NCBI GenBank assembly: GCA_050744865.1 | Contig: JBOGHW010000075.1 | Location: 41,986 to 105,985, forward strand | DNA from: JAKACA01 sp050744865 | GTDB lineage: Bacteria > Actinomycetota > Acidimicrobiia > Acidimicrobiales > Bog-793 | Length of the DNA: 64,000 nt | Reading direction: 5' to 3' | Part shown: one piece after another, positions 26,365 through 35,019 of the stretch | Layout: each line of letters begins with the position of its first letter | Numbering within the stretch: the first letter of the stretch is position 1 | The notes under the pieces: model-generated | Databases searched by the model: none | What the model saw: only the letters and a program-made list of their open reading frames with translations | What the model was told of the DNA's origin: nothing | Translations under genes and position numbers: made by a program

Positions 26365-26772
26365 TCACCGAGTGACGAGCAGACGAGGCTCCGGGCCGCG
26401 GCTCGCTTCATACTCGAGCGGCAGGGGCAAGGCGACGGCGCCCGAGCCGCTCACTGGTAGCGGTTTCCGAGGCCAGCGCGCCCCCGAGCTTCCGCCGCGA
26501 CCTCGGTGAATCAAAAGCGCGCTCAGGCGATCCGGCACAGCCTCGAAGGCCGCTTCCACCACGGGCAAGTTGCGGAACCGGTCGAACTCGCGCTCGTCCC
26601 GAAACAAGATCTCGAGCAAGCTGCCCCATGTGTGGTAATGCCACTCCCACTCGATCGCACCCTGCGAGATCCCGGCTTCGACGAGGGCGTCGCCGTAGGC
26701 GTCCACCCAACTCCTGGCTGAGGTGGACCCGTCCAGAATCTCGATTGAGAACCACTCGGTCACCACCGCCAA
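26365..26772 (-). CDS. conserved hypothetical protein
   Basis: 135 residues with no signal or membrane segment. The first 90 form a compact alpha/beta pattern (VTEWFSIEILDG, ARSWVDAYGDALVEAG, WEWHYHTWGSLLEILFRDE, FDRFRNLPVVEAAFEAVP) that resembles small actinobacterial ferredoxin-like-fold proteins of unknown function. The last 40 residues look disordered and Pro/Arg-rich. Convergent with the large exported protein. Confidence 0.62.
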   Translation of the reverse strand: MAVVTEWFSIEILDGSTSARSWVDAYGDALVEAGISQGAIEWEWHYHTWGSLLEILFRDEREFDRFRNLPVVEAAFEAVPDRLSALLIHRGRGGSSGARWPRKPLPVSGSGAVALPLPLEYEASRGPEPRLLVTR

Positions 26773-26826
26773 GAGTACGCTTGCGCGCCGGCGGGTAGCG
26801 CCGGGCGGTCGACCCCGCCCCCTCCT

Positions 26827-29154
26827 TCAGGAGGCTGTCACGCCCGTCACTGTCTGCGGTGTGCCGTAGGCGCCGAAGTTGCCGTTTCCAAGCTCGCCGT
26901 ACTGGTTGTACCCCCAACAGGCGACTGTGCCCGACGAAGTCAGCGCGCACTCCGCCGAGTAACCCGCCGATATCGAAGTCACCTGGCTGAGGCCGCTGAC
27001 GAACACCGGCGTGCCCGAAGGCTGCTGGACGCCGTGGCCGTCCTGGCCGTCGCCGCCGTACCCCCAGCACTTCACTCTGCCGCCGGCGACAAGAGCGCAG
27101 CTGTTGAGGCCCGAGCCAGATAGAGCGGTGGCCCCGCTGAGAGCCTTGACGGGCTGCGGGGTCGTGTAGTTGGAGTCGTTCATCAGGGCGTTGCCGATCT
27201 GGCCGTAGCTGTTGGAGCCCCAGCACTTGACTGTGCCGGCGGCAAGGAGAGCGCAGGAGCTCGCCTGACCGGCGCTGATCGCGACCACATGAGACAGCCC
27301 GCTCACCGGCTCGGGCGTGTCAGAGCTGGTTGTAGTGCCGTCGCCGAGCTCTCCGTTGACGTTGTCTCCCCAGCACTCGACGGTGGCGCTCGACCCGACG
27401 ATCGCACACGTGTGGTCTGCGCCTGCCGCTACAGCTGTTGCCGTCGTAATGCCAGAGACGGCCACGGGTGTCGACTGTGCCGGGCTGCGCGCGCCGTTCC
27501 CGAGCTGCCCGTCGCTGCCGTCTCCCCAGCACAGGATCTGGCCGCCTTCCAGGGCACATCCGTAGTACGCCCCGAGAGCAAGTGCGGAAACACCATCCAG
27601 GGTTGGCACCTTCACGGGTACCGCCGTCCCGTTCTCAGTGGCGCCGTTGCCCAGCGCCCCGTTGTAGCCAGCGCCCCAGCAGACCACTGCCCGACTCGCT
27701 GACACGATCGCGCAGGTGTCGTCGTTGCCGGCGGAGATGTCCGAGTATCCGCCGCTGCCGGCGACCCCGGCCGGGAGGTCCATGTTGGCGGAGGATCCGT
27801 CTCCGAGCTGCCCAGATTCGCCGAGACCCCAGCACTTGGCAGCCCCTGCGGCGACGAGCGCGCACTGATAGTAGAAGCCCGACGCCACCTCCGTCGCCCC
27901 CGTCAGACCCTTCACGGCCACTGGGACGTCCGAGTATCCCTTCAAGTCGTTGCCCAGTTCGCCTTCGTAGTCCTCACCGAAACACCGCACCGCGCCAGAG
28001 ACCGCCATCACCACACACGTGTGGTCGTTGCCGGCGGTGATGTCGTCCACGGCGCCGAGGTCGGGGACAGCGGCGGGACTCGGGTTCCAGTCCGGCACGA
28101 CACGGCCGAGCTGCCCGTAGAAGCCGTATCCCCAGCACATCACCGATCCGGTGCTCCTTAGCGCGCACGTGTACTGCTCTCCTGCGGTCACAGCCACGGC
28201 GCCGCTCACGTCTAGCGCCTTCACCGGCGTGTCGAGGGACGTGGAGTTGCCGTTACCGAGCTGCCCGTCAAGGTCGTCGCCCCAGCAAAGGACGTTGCCG
28301 GCCGAAGTCACACCACAGGTGTGGTACTCGCCGGCCGCTATCTGGGTGATGGTCGAGGTCCCGGGGACAAGCTCGGGGTGAGGCGTGTCGGTGCCCCCAG
28401 GCTGGCCGGTCTGACCGAAGTAGCCGTCACCCCAGCACTTGACGCCACCCGCCTCGAGCAGGGCGCAGACGTGGTAGCCGCCCACGGCGACCTGCTTCAC
28501 GCCCGAGAGCCCCGTTACCGAGACGGGAACGTCCGTCTGGGCCGTGCCGCCGTTGCCGAGCTGGCCATAGCCGTCGTATCCCCAGCAGTCCACGGTGCCC
28601 GCGGCGAGCAGCGCACACATGGAGCTGGCACCGCCACTGATCCCTCTGGCGTCTGTGATCCCGACGACTGGCACGGGCAAAGCTTTGTTGATGAGGCTGC
28701 CGTCGCCGAGCTGCCCGTTCGAGTCGTCTCCCCAGCACCACACTTCGCCATGTTCAAGGGCACAGTTGCTGTACTCGGTGGAAGCGAGCTGGGTGACCCC
28801 GGAGAGCCCGAAGACACGCACCGACGTGGAGGAGGTACCCGGCTTCCCGTTGCCGAGCTGACCGAGGTACCCGTTGCCCCAGCAGTCGACGTGGCCGCCG
28901 GCGATGATGGCGCAGGTGTCGTCAAGTCCAGCACTGAGAACGTCTTGGACCTTGATGCTCACGCCGCTGGTCCCGTGGCCTGCCTGAGGTACGGCGCCGG
29001 CCGCGAGCGAGGTGAGCCCGGCCACAAGGCCGACGATGAGAGCAGTCAAGGTGGCAAGCAAATTTTTGAAACGTCTCTTGCCGCGAGGAGCCGAGTAGCC
29101 AGCACCTCCGTCCTGTTGACGCCCGCGATGATCAGGAACAGGAAATTGTGCCAC
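26827..29154 (-). CDS. secreted RCC1-repeat protein, 14 repeats
   Basis: About 775 residues. After a basic segment comes one hydrophobic export segment (LLATLTALIVGLVAGLTSLAAGAV), then nothing but RCC1-like repeats. I count 14 copies of the CWGxGxxGQLGxG core, for example CWGNGYLGQLGNG, CFGEDYEGELGND and CWGYNQYGELGNG, spaced about 50 residues. Seven blades close one RCC1 propeller, so 14 imply two. Each repeat carries a second Cys (for example TCAII, NCALE, MCALL), so blade disulfides are likely outside the cell. The GTG at 29154 is the most reasonable start; the frame is open far upstream but reads non-coding antisense there. Partner unknown. Confidence 0.82.
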   Translation of the reverse strand: MAQFPVPDHRGRQQDGGAGYSAPRGKRRFKNLLATLTALIVGLVAGLTSLAAGAVPQAGHGTSGVSIKVQDVLSAGLDDTCAIIAGGHVDCWGNGYLGQLGNGKPGTSSTSVRVFGLSGVTQLASTEYSNCALEHGEVWCWGDDSNGQLGDGSLINKALPVPVVGITDARGISGGASSMCALLAAGTVDCWGYDGYGQLGNGGTAQTDVPVSVTGLSGVKQVAVGGYHVCALLEAGGVKCWGDGYFGQTGQPGGTDTPHPELVPGTSTITQIAAGEYHTCGVTSAGNVLCWGDDLDGQLGNGNSTSLDTPVKALDVSGAVAVTAGEQYTCALRSTGSVMCWGYGFYGQLGRVVPDWNPSPAAVPDLGAVDDITAGNDHTCVVMAVSGAVRCFGEDYEGELGNDLKGYSDVPVAVKGLTGATEVASGFYYQCALVAAGAAKCWGLGESGQLGDGSSANMDLPAGVAGSGGYSDISAGNDDTCAIVSASRAVVCWGAGYNGALGNGATENGTAVPVKVPTLDGVSALALGAYYGCALEGGQILCWGDGSDGQLGNGARSPAQSTPVAVSGITTATAVAAGADHTCAIVGSSATVECWGDNVNGELGDGTTTSSDTPEPVSGLSHVVAISAGQASSCALLAAGTVKCWGSNSYGQIGNALMNDSNYTTPQPVKALSGATALSGSGLNSCALVAGGRVKCWGYGGDGQDGHGVQQPSGTPVFVSGLSQVTSISAGYSAECALTSSGTVACWGYNQYGELGNGNFGAYGTPQTVTGVTAS

Positions 29155-29238
29155 TTCAATCCATCGGCGCTTCTTAGGACGTGCTTTAGGGTCGCTCCCG
29201 CGGCAACCGGGCCCGCACGAACATAGTCTGAGTCGTCT

Positions 29239-30051
29239 ATGACTCAGCCACCTTCCCGTCGCCTCGCCGGCCGGGTCGCCCTCGTGACCGGAGCCAGCCG
29301 CGGGATCGGCGAAGCGGTGGCGCGGCGTTTGGCCGAGGAGGGTGCCGCCGTAGCAGTGACGGCCCGGACCGTGGAGGAAGGGGATCATCCCTTCGCCGGG
29401 AGCATCGCTGCCACAGTGCAGTCGATCAGGGCCACCGGTGGGACGGCCCTGGGCGTGCCGGCGGACTTGAGCCGGGCAGAGGACAGGGAGCGCTTGGTCG
29501 CCACCGTCGCCGGTCAACTGGGGACGGTCGACGTGCTCGTGAACAACGCCGCCGTCACCTACTTCGCGCCCTTCGCACAGTTCGACCTCCGCCGTCTTCA
29601 GCTGATGTTCGACGTCCAGGTGACGGCGCCCTTCCAGGTGTCGCAGCTGGTCCTCGCCGGAATGAGAGCCGCCGGCGCCGGTTGGATCCTCAATATCTCG
29701 TCTGTTGCGGCCGTTCACCCGGACGGGCCTCCCTACCCGCAGCGAGCGGGTGGAACCGTCTACGGGATGTGCAAGGCGGCGGTCGAGCGTTTCTCGACAG
29801 GCCTGGCCGCCGAGGTGTACTCCGACGGGATCGCAGTCAACGCCTTGTCGCCGACCGGGCTCGTGCGGACTCCTGGGGTGGTGCACCACGGGCTGGACAG
29901 GCTGGTCCCCGTCGAACGCCACGAGCCCGTGAGCCTCATGGCCGAGGCGGCGCTGTTGCTGTGCTCGAGCGATCCAGCGGTGGTGACAGGGCTCGTCACC
30001 AACTCGCGGGCCGTGCTGGCGGAGATCGGCCTCCGGCCTCATCCGGGCTAG
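29239..30051 (+). CDS. short-chain dehydrogenase/reductase
   Basis: 270-residue classical SDR using NAD(P)H. Visible are the cofactor loop TGASRGIGE (about 18), the acidic/Thr region VTARTVEEGDHP, DVLVNNAA (about 97), catalytic Ser in LNISSVAAV and YxxxK as YGMCK (about 175). The PTGLVRTPG loop follows the active site. The gene is 17 bp ahead of a crotonase gene, which suggests acyl-CoA or related degradation. Exact substrate unknown. Divergent from the RCC1 gene. Confidence 0.9.
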   Translation: MTQPPSRRLAGRVALVTGASRGIGEAVARRLAEEGAAVAVTARTVEEGDHPFAGSIAATVQSIRATGGTALGVPADLSRAEDRERLVATVAGQLGTVDVLVNNAAVTYFAPFAQFDLRRLQLMFDVQVTAPFQVSQLVLAGMRAAGAGWILNISSVAAVHPDGPPYPQRAGGTVYGMCKAAVERFSTGLAAEVYSDGIAVNALSPTGLVRTPGVVHHGLDRLVPVERHEPVSLMAEAALLLCSSDPAVVTGLVTNSRAVLAEIGLRPHPG

Positions 30052-30068
30052 AGGCATTCGAAGCGACG

Positions 30069-30899
30069 ATGGGCAAGACTCGTCTCATGGCAGAAGAGAA
30101 CCTTGTTTTCGAAGTGTCCGGGCGGGTCGCCACTCTCACGCTCAACCGACCCGCTGCCCGTAATGCCCTCTCGGGCGAACTCCTCGGCGCCCTCTTCGGT
30201 GCCATGGAGCAGTGTGCGAGCCGGGACGACGTCGAGGTTGTCATCCTCACCGGTACGGACCCGGCTTTCTGCGCCGGTCTCGACCTGAAGGAGCTCGCCG
30301 ACGGCTCGCTGCTACCGGCGCTCCGCAGTCAGACGGCTGAAGGAACCGCTGCGAAGACGCTCCGGCGCGGGCCGCTTCCCTCCCTCCGCGTTCCGACGAT
30401 CGGAGCCGTCAACGGCCCCGCTGTGACCGGTGGCCTGGAGTTGGCTCTCGCCTGCGATTTCCTGGTCGCTTCCGAGCGAGCAGTCTTCGCCGACACCCAT
30501 GCCCGAGTCGGCCTCCAGCCGAGCTGGGGAATGACGGTCCTGCTGCCACAGGCAGTCGGCATCCGCCGCGCCCGGGAGATGAGCGCCACCGGCGTTTTCC
30601 TCGACGCTGCGACTGCTCTCGCCTGGGGTCTCGTCAACCATGTCGTGCCACACACCGAGCTGATGGCAGCAGCGCGCGAGCTGGCGACCGAAGTCGCCAG
30701 CTGTGACACGGCGAGCCTGCGCCACCTCTTTGCCACTTACGATGAGGGATCGATGGCGCCTGCCGGCCGGGCCTGGGAGATAGAAGCCGAAGCCGCCCTC
30801 TCCTGGCTGAACAGTGGGCACGGGAGAGCCTCCGACGTCGCCACTCGCCGGGCCTCTGTCATCGACAGGGGCAGCTCGAAGCTTCCTCGCAAATTTTAA
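30069..30899 (+). CDS. enoyl-CoA hydratase/isomerase family (crotonase)
   Basis: 276 residues. Motifs: LTLNRPAARNALSG, the oxyanion-hole segments FCAGLDL and NGPAVTGGLELALACDFL, then FADTHARVGLQPSWGMTVLLPQAVG. The last segment is typical of an EchA subgroup that lacks the second catalytic Glu of textbook hydratases, so hydration of ordinary enoyl-CoA is not assured. Start ATG 30069 leaves 17 bp after the SDR; ATG 30087 (MAEENLVF) is an equally good alternative. Probably in one transcript with the SDR. Confidence 0.9.
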   Translation: MGKTRLMAEENLVFEVSGRVATLTLNRPAARNALSGELLGALFGAMEQCASRDDVEVVILTGTDPAFCAGLDLKELADGSLLPALRSQTAEGTAAKTLRRGPLPSLRVPTIGAVNGPAVTGGLELALACDFLVASERAVFADTHARVGLQPSWGMTVLLPQAVGIRRAREMSATGVFLDAATALAWGLVNHVVPHTELMAAARELATEVASCDTASLRHLFATYDEGSMAPAGRAWEIEAEAALSWLNSGHGRASDVATRRASVIDRGSSKLPRKF

Positions 30900-31003
30900 G
30901 CAACCACGCGAAAAAGTCTGGGTTAAAAGCGCCCCATGCAGGGTAGGATCGCTGCGGGACTCTCAGCGAGTTCCGATGGTTGTTTGACAAGCGAGGAGGG
31001 GAC

Positions 31004-32242
31004 ATGATTGCCCTCAAGAGAGTCATTCCAATTGTGCTGTTGGGTCTCGGTGCGACGCTGTTGCCGACCGGACTGGCAGCCGGAGCCACCAGTCCGACGG
31101 AAACCTGCTACAGCGGCTCCGCATTCGGAACCCAAGTAACGATAGGCAGCACGGTCAGCTCTGGTCAGAGCGCCAGCACCCAGCTTGGCTGCACCTCGGT
31201 TGCGGGTCTGACGAGGAAGAACAGCGTGGCTTCGGTGTCAGACTCGACCTTGTTGGACGCGGGCGTGGTCAGCACGACCGCCTCGTCGGCAGATGCGTCG
31301 GGTACTGCTTCGGCGGAGGCCACGGTCAGGACCGAGGGCGTGAGCCTGCTTGGCGGGCTGGTGACTGCGAAGTCTGTCACGGCGGTGAGCACCACGAATG
31401 ACACGGCTGGCAAGTTGAGCGTCAGCCCGGCCGGAACGACGCTCGTCGACCTCACGGTTGCAGGAGTTCGGGTCACAGGCAACCCCGCCGCGAACACCCA
31501 GCTCACATTGCCTGGCGTCGGCTACGTGATCCTGAACCAGCAGCAGTCCTGGGTGTACTCGCCCAATGCTCATCTCACAGTCACCGGCATCCACGTGGAC
31601 ATCACGATCACAGGTCTGTTGGGGAAGGCAGGGACGCAGATCTTCGTGTCACAGGCCCACTCCGCCCTGACAGTGAATGCCCTCGCGCTGATGTCAGGTT
31701 CCTCCTTCGGCACCCAGGCCTTGGTCGGGTCCGTGGCGTTGGCCGGTGCTTCCTTCGTGCAGTATGAAGGATGCCTGGGTACGAACGGGAAGACCTTGAC
31801 CGACGCCGGCGCAAGCGTATCGATCCCGTCGGTGTTGACTTCGGGCACGATCTCGGACACCGCCGAGGGAGTGGTTACCTCGGCCGACGTGTCAGGCACC
31901 ATGTCATCGACCATCGAAGGCCTCGACCTGTTGTCCGGCCTGGTGACCGCGTCGACGATCGACGCCAGCGTGAGCGAGTCGGGCAACCCTGCCAGCTTCA
32001 CGGACAACTCGAAATTCGTCGGGCTGTCCGTGAAGGGCTTCCCGTCGATCGGAGACGACCCGGCGCCGAACACCAAGGTCTCGATACCAGGCTTGGGTGT
32101 GCTCTACCTTAACAAGGTCGTCAAAGCCAACGCTTCGACGATGAAGGTGATCATGGTGCAGTTGGACGTGACGGCGACCGGCGCAGTCCTGAAGCTCAAC
32201 ACGGTTGTCAACGTCGGTGTGGCGATGATCGGCGTCCACTAG
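31004..32242 (+). CDS. exported choice-of-anchor P family protein
   Basis: 412 residues from ATG 31004, with a strong AGGAGGG site at 30994-31000. A Sec signal peptide (VIPIVLLGLGATLLPTGLAAGA) is followed by two tandem copies of a beta-rich domain of about 190 residues. Each copy opens with SGSAFGTQ or SGSSFGTQ and has a Gly-Leu-Val-Thr-Ala segment (LLGGLVTAKS / LLSGLVTAST) and a late VGYVILNQ / LGVLYLNK strand. This matches the actinobacterial choice-of-anchor P family of surface proteins of unknown role. The strong ribosome site suggests high expression. A hairpin terminator follows the stop codon. Confidence 0.83.
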   Translation: MIALKRVIPIVLLGLGATLLPTGLAAGATSPTETCYSGSAFGTQVTIGSTVSSGQSASTQLGCTSVAGLTRKNSVASVSDSTLLDAGVVSTTASSADASGTASAEATVRTEGVSLLGGLVTAKSVTAVSTTNDTAGKLSVSPAGTTLVDLTVAGVRVTGNPAANTQLTLPGVGYVILNQQQSWVYSPNAHLTVTGIHVDITITGLLGKAGTQIFVSQAHSALTVNALALMSGSSFGTQALVGSVALAGASFVQYEGCLGTNGKTLTDAGASVSIPSVLTSGTISDTAEGVVTSADVSGTMSSTIEGLDLLSGLVTASTIDASVSESGNPASFTDNSKFVGLSVKGFPSIGDDPAPNTKVSIPGLGVLYLNKVVKANASTMKVIMVQLDVTATGAVLKLNTVVNVGVAMIGVH

Positions 32243-32260
32243 AGAACGCTGTTCGGCGAA

Positions 32261-32294
32261 GGGACCCTGGGCTCCAGCCCGAGTCCAGGGTCCC
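32261..32294. terminator. bidirectional hairpin terminator
   Basis: GGGACCCTGG (32261-32270) and CCAGGGTCCC (32285-32294) form a perfect 10-bp stem around a 14-base loop. It lies between the convergent stop codons of the choice-of-anchor P gene and the fucosidase gene. There is no U-run, as is usual in high-GC actinobacteria. Confidence 0.75.
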
Positions 32295-32298
32295 AGCT

Positions 32299-33792
32299 TC
32301 ACCGGTCAGACCGCACGCCGTCTCGTGGAACGACGTGCTCGAAGGCGATGACGATCAGGTTGTCGTCGCCGGGCGGCGGAAGATCCACGCTGATGCCGTC
32401 GTCGCTCTCTCGCCAACCAAGCGGCTGCCCGCTTATCGTCGTGCCGCTTATCGTCGCCTCGCCTACCGTCGTCACTGTCGTGGCCGTCGTGGCGGCGATC
32501 TCCCTGAACGTCGCCTGCCCAGATGACGGGCGAACGTAGGCGAATACTTGAGTTCCACGAGCGGTGTAGCGGACAGGGTCTCCTTCGGCCGTGTGCGTCC
32601 CGGGAGCGACCCACGGTCTCGTGCCGATCAGGGCGGCTGCGTTGCGGCCCACGAAGCCGCCCAGCCAGTCCAGCCGTTCCAGCTGCCGTGGCGGAATCTG
32701 CGCGTCGACACCCCGTGGGCCGACGTTCAACAGCAGGTTGCCGCCCTTGGAGGCGATGTCGGTGAGCGTCCACAAGAGCTCTTGTCGGCTCAAGAAGTCC
32801 GGCTCCGAGGACTCGGCGTTGTACCCGAAGCTCCGATCCATTCCCCGGACGCACTCCCAGGGCACTGTTTGGATCTCCTCGAAGGTCGTGTACTCCGGGG
32901 TTCGGTAGCCGAAGTGAGGTGGTCGCGGCGGGATGAGACCACCGTCCGACTTCGTCTGGCGCCTCACGGCAGCGTTGACCAGCCGTCGACCGGGAGCCGC
33001 GGCGGCGATCTTCATGGCGGGTGACCATGGCAGCCACCTGTCATTGACGATGCCATCGGGGACCGCCGCGTAATAGTCAGCCAGCAGTGGCCAGAGGGCC
33101 CTTGCCCGGCCCGGCCAGGCGACGTCGTTCCAAAGCACGCTTGGCCGGTATCTGTCGATCAGCTCGCGAAGCTGAGCCTCCGCATAGGCGGGATAGTCGC
33201 TACGCGGGATGGCGGCGATGACATCGCCCATCGTCCCGAGCGGACGTTCGCAGAATGTCGAGTCGAGCCCTCCGCAATAGTACAGGCCGAACCGCAGGCC
33301 TTCTCCTCTGACAGCATCGGCCAACTCGCCAACGATGTCTCTCTTGGAGAACCAACCAGGGACCATCGGATTATTGACACTGGTCGGCCACAGGCACCAG
33401 CCGTCCATGTGCTTGGCGACGAGGACGACATAGCGTGCCCCGGTTGTCGCGAACGCGGAAGCCCACGCCGCCGGGTCCCATAGCTCGGTGCCGCGCTCGA
33501 AGTCCGCGGCGAACGAGCGATATGGCCGATCTCCCCACACTGCACGATGATGCGCGGAGACCGAGCTGTCGGGGAAGCGCAGCGAGTTCTCGTACCACTC
33601 CACGTAAGGAGACTCGGCGAAGGCCGTCGGCGAGTCAGAAGTAAGAAGTTCGCCGTAGTCGCATCGTGTTGGCGCAAAAGCCGGGACAGACGCTGGCGTC
33701 CAGTGGACGAAGATCCCGAGCTTGGCGTCGCGCCACCACGCGGGTGCAGGCCGTGACCTGAGCTTACGAAGCGTCGATCGCGTGGATACCAT
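32299..33792 (-). CDS. alpha-L-fucosidase, GH29
   Basis: 497 residues, retaining alpha-L-fucosidase family. The N-terminal (beta/alpha)8-like domain shows AWWRDAKLGIFVHW, VEWYENSLRF, GARYVVLVAKHMDGWCLWP and FGLYYCGGLD. The nucleophile Asp is in YRPSVLWNDVAWP. Later come KGGNLLLNVGPRGVDAQIP and a small C-terminal beta domain. No signal peptide is visible, so it may act on imported fucosyl oligosaccharides. The acid/base residue varies in this family and I cannot place it. It ends at the hairpin shared with the upstream convergent gene. Confidence 0.9.
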   Translation of the reverse strand: MVSTRSTLRKLRSRPAPAWWRDAKLGIFVHWTPASVPAFAPTRCDYGELLTSDSPTAFAESPYVEWYENSLRFPDSSVSAHHRAVWGDRPYRSFAADFERGTELWDPAAWASAFATTGARYVVLVAKHMDGWCLWPTSVNNPMVPGWFSKRDIVGELADAVRGEGLRFGLYYCGGLDSTFCERPLGTMGDVIAAIPRSDYPAYAEAQLRELIDRYRPSVLWNDVAWPGRARALWPLLADYYAAVPDGIVNDRWLPWSPAMKIAAAAPGRRLVNAAVRRQTKSDGGLIPPRPPHFGYRTPEYTTFEEIQTVPWECVRGMDRSFGYNAESSEPDFLSRQELLWTLTDIASKGGNLLLNVGPRGVDAQIPPRQLERLDWLGGFVGRNAAALIGTRPWVAPGTHTAEGDPVRYTARGTQVFAYVRPSSGQATFREIAATTATTVTTVGEATISGTTISGQPLGWRESDDGISVDLPPPGDDNLIVIAFEHVVPRDGVRSDR

Positions 33793-33875
33793 CGGTGCAC
33801 TCTCGCGCGTGCGGCAAAGCGCTGTCCTCGTGGGCGCCGAACCCCGAGGCGGTTGACGCGCTCAGCGGCGTCGGC

Positions 33876-34934
33876 TTACAGGCTCCTCACTGACGCTCGC
33901 CTCCACCGCTTGACCGCCGCGGAAGGCGGAGCGTCCGGCACCCTGCTGGGCTCGCGAGGTCCAAGACTCCGAAGCGGCCCGCGCACTGCCAGAGCGACGG
34001 GAACGGACGGCCAGAACGTCAACAGCCGGTAGGCCAGCACACCACCCAAGGCGTCGGCGAGCGGCATGCCACAGGCAGCGAGGCTGATAGGCATGATGAT
34101 CAGGAGGATCCCGGCGCCCCCCAAGGGCCCAGCCCGGCGGCTGAAGAGCATGCCGGTGGCGAATCCGACGATCAGCACCGAGACAGGCACGACGACGTGG
34201 AAACCGCGCAGGCAGGCCCACAGGACGCAGATCTCAGCCGCCCAGAAGATCGCCATTCCAAGAAGCTGCCGGGCGTGTCGCACCGGCCGCAGGATCCACT
34301 GCCTGATGATGACTATCGACTCGAAGAGCACTGCGAGACGGCTGCGCCAGCCGCTCGGAGCCGACAGCCGGCCGTTCAAGTGCCCGGCCAGCATGCAGGC
34401 GAGCACCAACCCCGGCAGCGGGCAGATTGCCCATGGCAAGGTGAAGGCGGCATTCGGGCGGTGCAAACCCGCCACCAGGACCACGATGGCTGCGACCGAA
34501 GCTCCGATCGCCAGCACCCCTTGCTCGAGCCCGCCGAGGGCCCTTGCCCTGGCCTTGGCCTCGTTGTCGGCAAAGCCGGCTGCGCGAAGGGCGTAGCAGT
34601 CCAGAGCGGCTCCGCCGTGGAAGCCGGCGAAGCTGGTAACCACTATGGTTGCCAGCTGCCTTGCATGCAGCGGAGGCCGGCCCTCGGCGCTGAACAGGGC
34701 TCTGTAGGTGAGGTAATAGCCGGAGAAGGACAGCAGCAGAGCGCCGCCGCATGCCGCCAGCCACCGCCAGCTGAAGTGCTCGAGCACGCCGGCGACCGCA
34801 CTCCAGCCGGCGACGTAGGCCAGCCCCACCAGTGCCCCGATCTCGCAGATGGCGATGACCGCGAAGACCACGGCCAGACGGGAGCCTGGCTTGTGGACAT
34901 GATGCTCCAGCAGCCACGTGACGACTGAACCCAC
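33876..34934 (-). CDS. lysylphosphatidylglycerol synthase-type integral membrane protein (UPF0104)
   Basis: 352 residues with about eight membrane helices (for example LAVVFAVIAICEIGALVGLAYVAG, WLAACGGALLLSFSGYYLTY, VLAIGASVAAIVVLVAGL, LGGAGILLIIMPISLAACGM). The pattern FHGGAALDCYALRAAG, then GGLEQGVLAIG and FSRRAGPLGGAG is that of the flippase-like membrane domain of MprF/AglD-type proteins. The soluble synthase domain is absent. Start GTG 34934 follows GGAGGAAGAGG, a strong ribosome site; the frame is open upstream but not conserved. Likely moves or modifies a lipid; substrate unknown. Confidence 0.82.
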   Translation of the reverse strand: MGSVVTWLLEHHVHKPGSRLAVVFAVIAICEIGALVGLAYVAGWSAVAGVLEHFSWRWLAACGGALLLSFSGYYLTYRALFSAEGRPPLHARQLATIVVTSFAGFHGGAALDCYALRAAGFADNEAKARARALGGLEQGVLAIGASVAAIVVLVAGLHRPNAAFTLPWAICPLPGLVLACMLAGHLNGRLSAPSGWRSRLAVLFESIVIIRQWILRPVRHARQLLGMAIFWAAEICVLWACLRGFHVVVPVSVLIVGFATGMLFSRRAGPLGGAGILLIIMPISLAACGMPLADALGGVLAYRLLTFWPSVPVALAVRGPLRSLGPREPSRVPDAPPSAAVKRWRRASVRSL

Positions 34935-35019
34935 TCGACCTCTTCCTCCCTGAGATGTTACCCACGGTGGCCATGCGGGAGGACTTCGCCCTCCAACCCT
35001 GGGGCTGACCTTGCTTGGC

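Noticed and set aside
29155..30057. 300 extra codons upstream of the RCC1 protein in the same frame
   Set aside because: They are antisense to the SDR gene with intact motifs; the first sensible start is GTG 29154, before the export segment.
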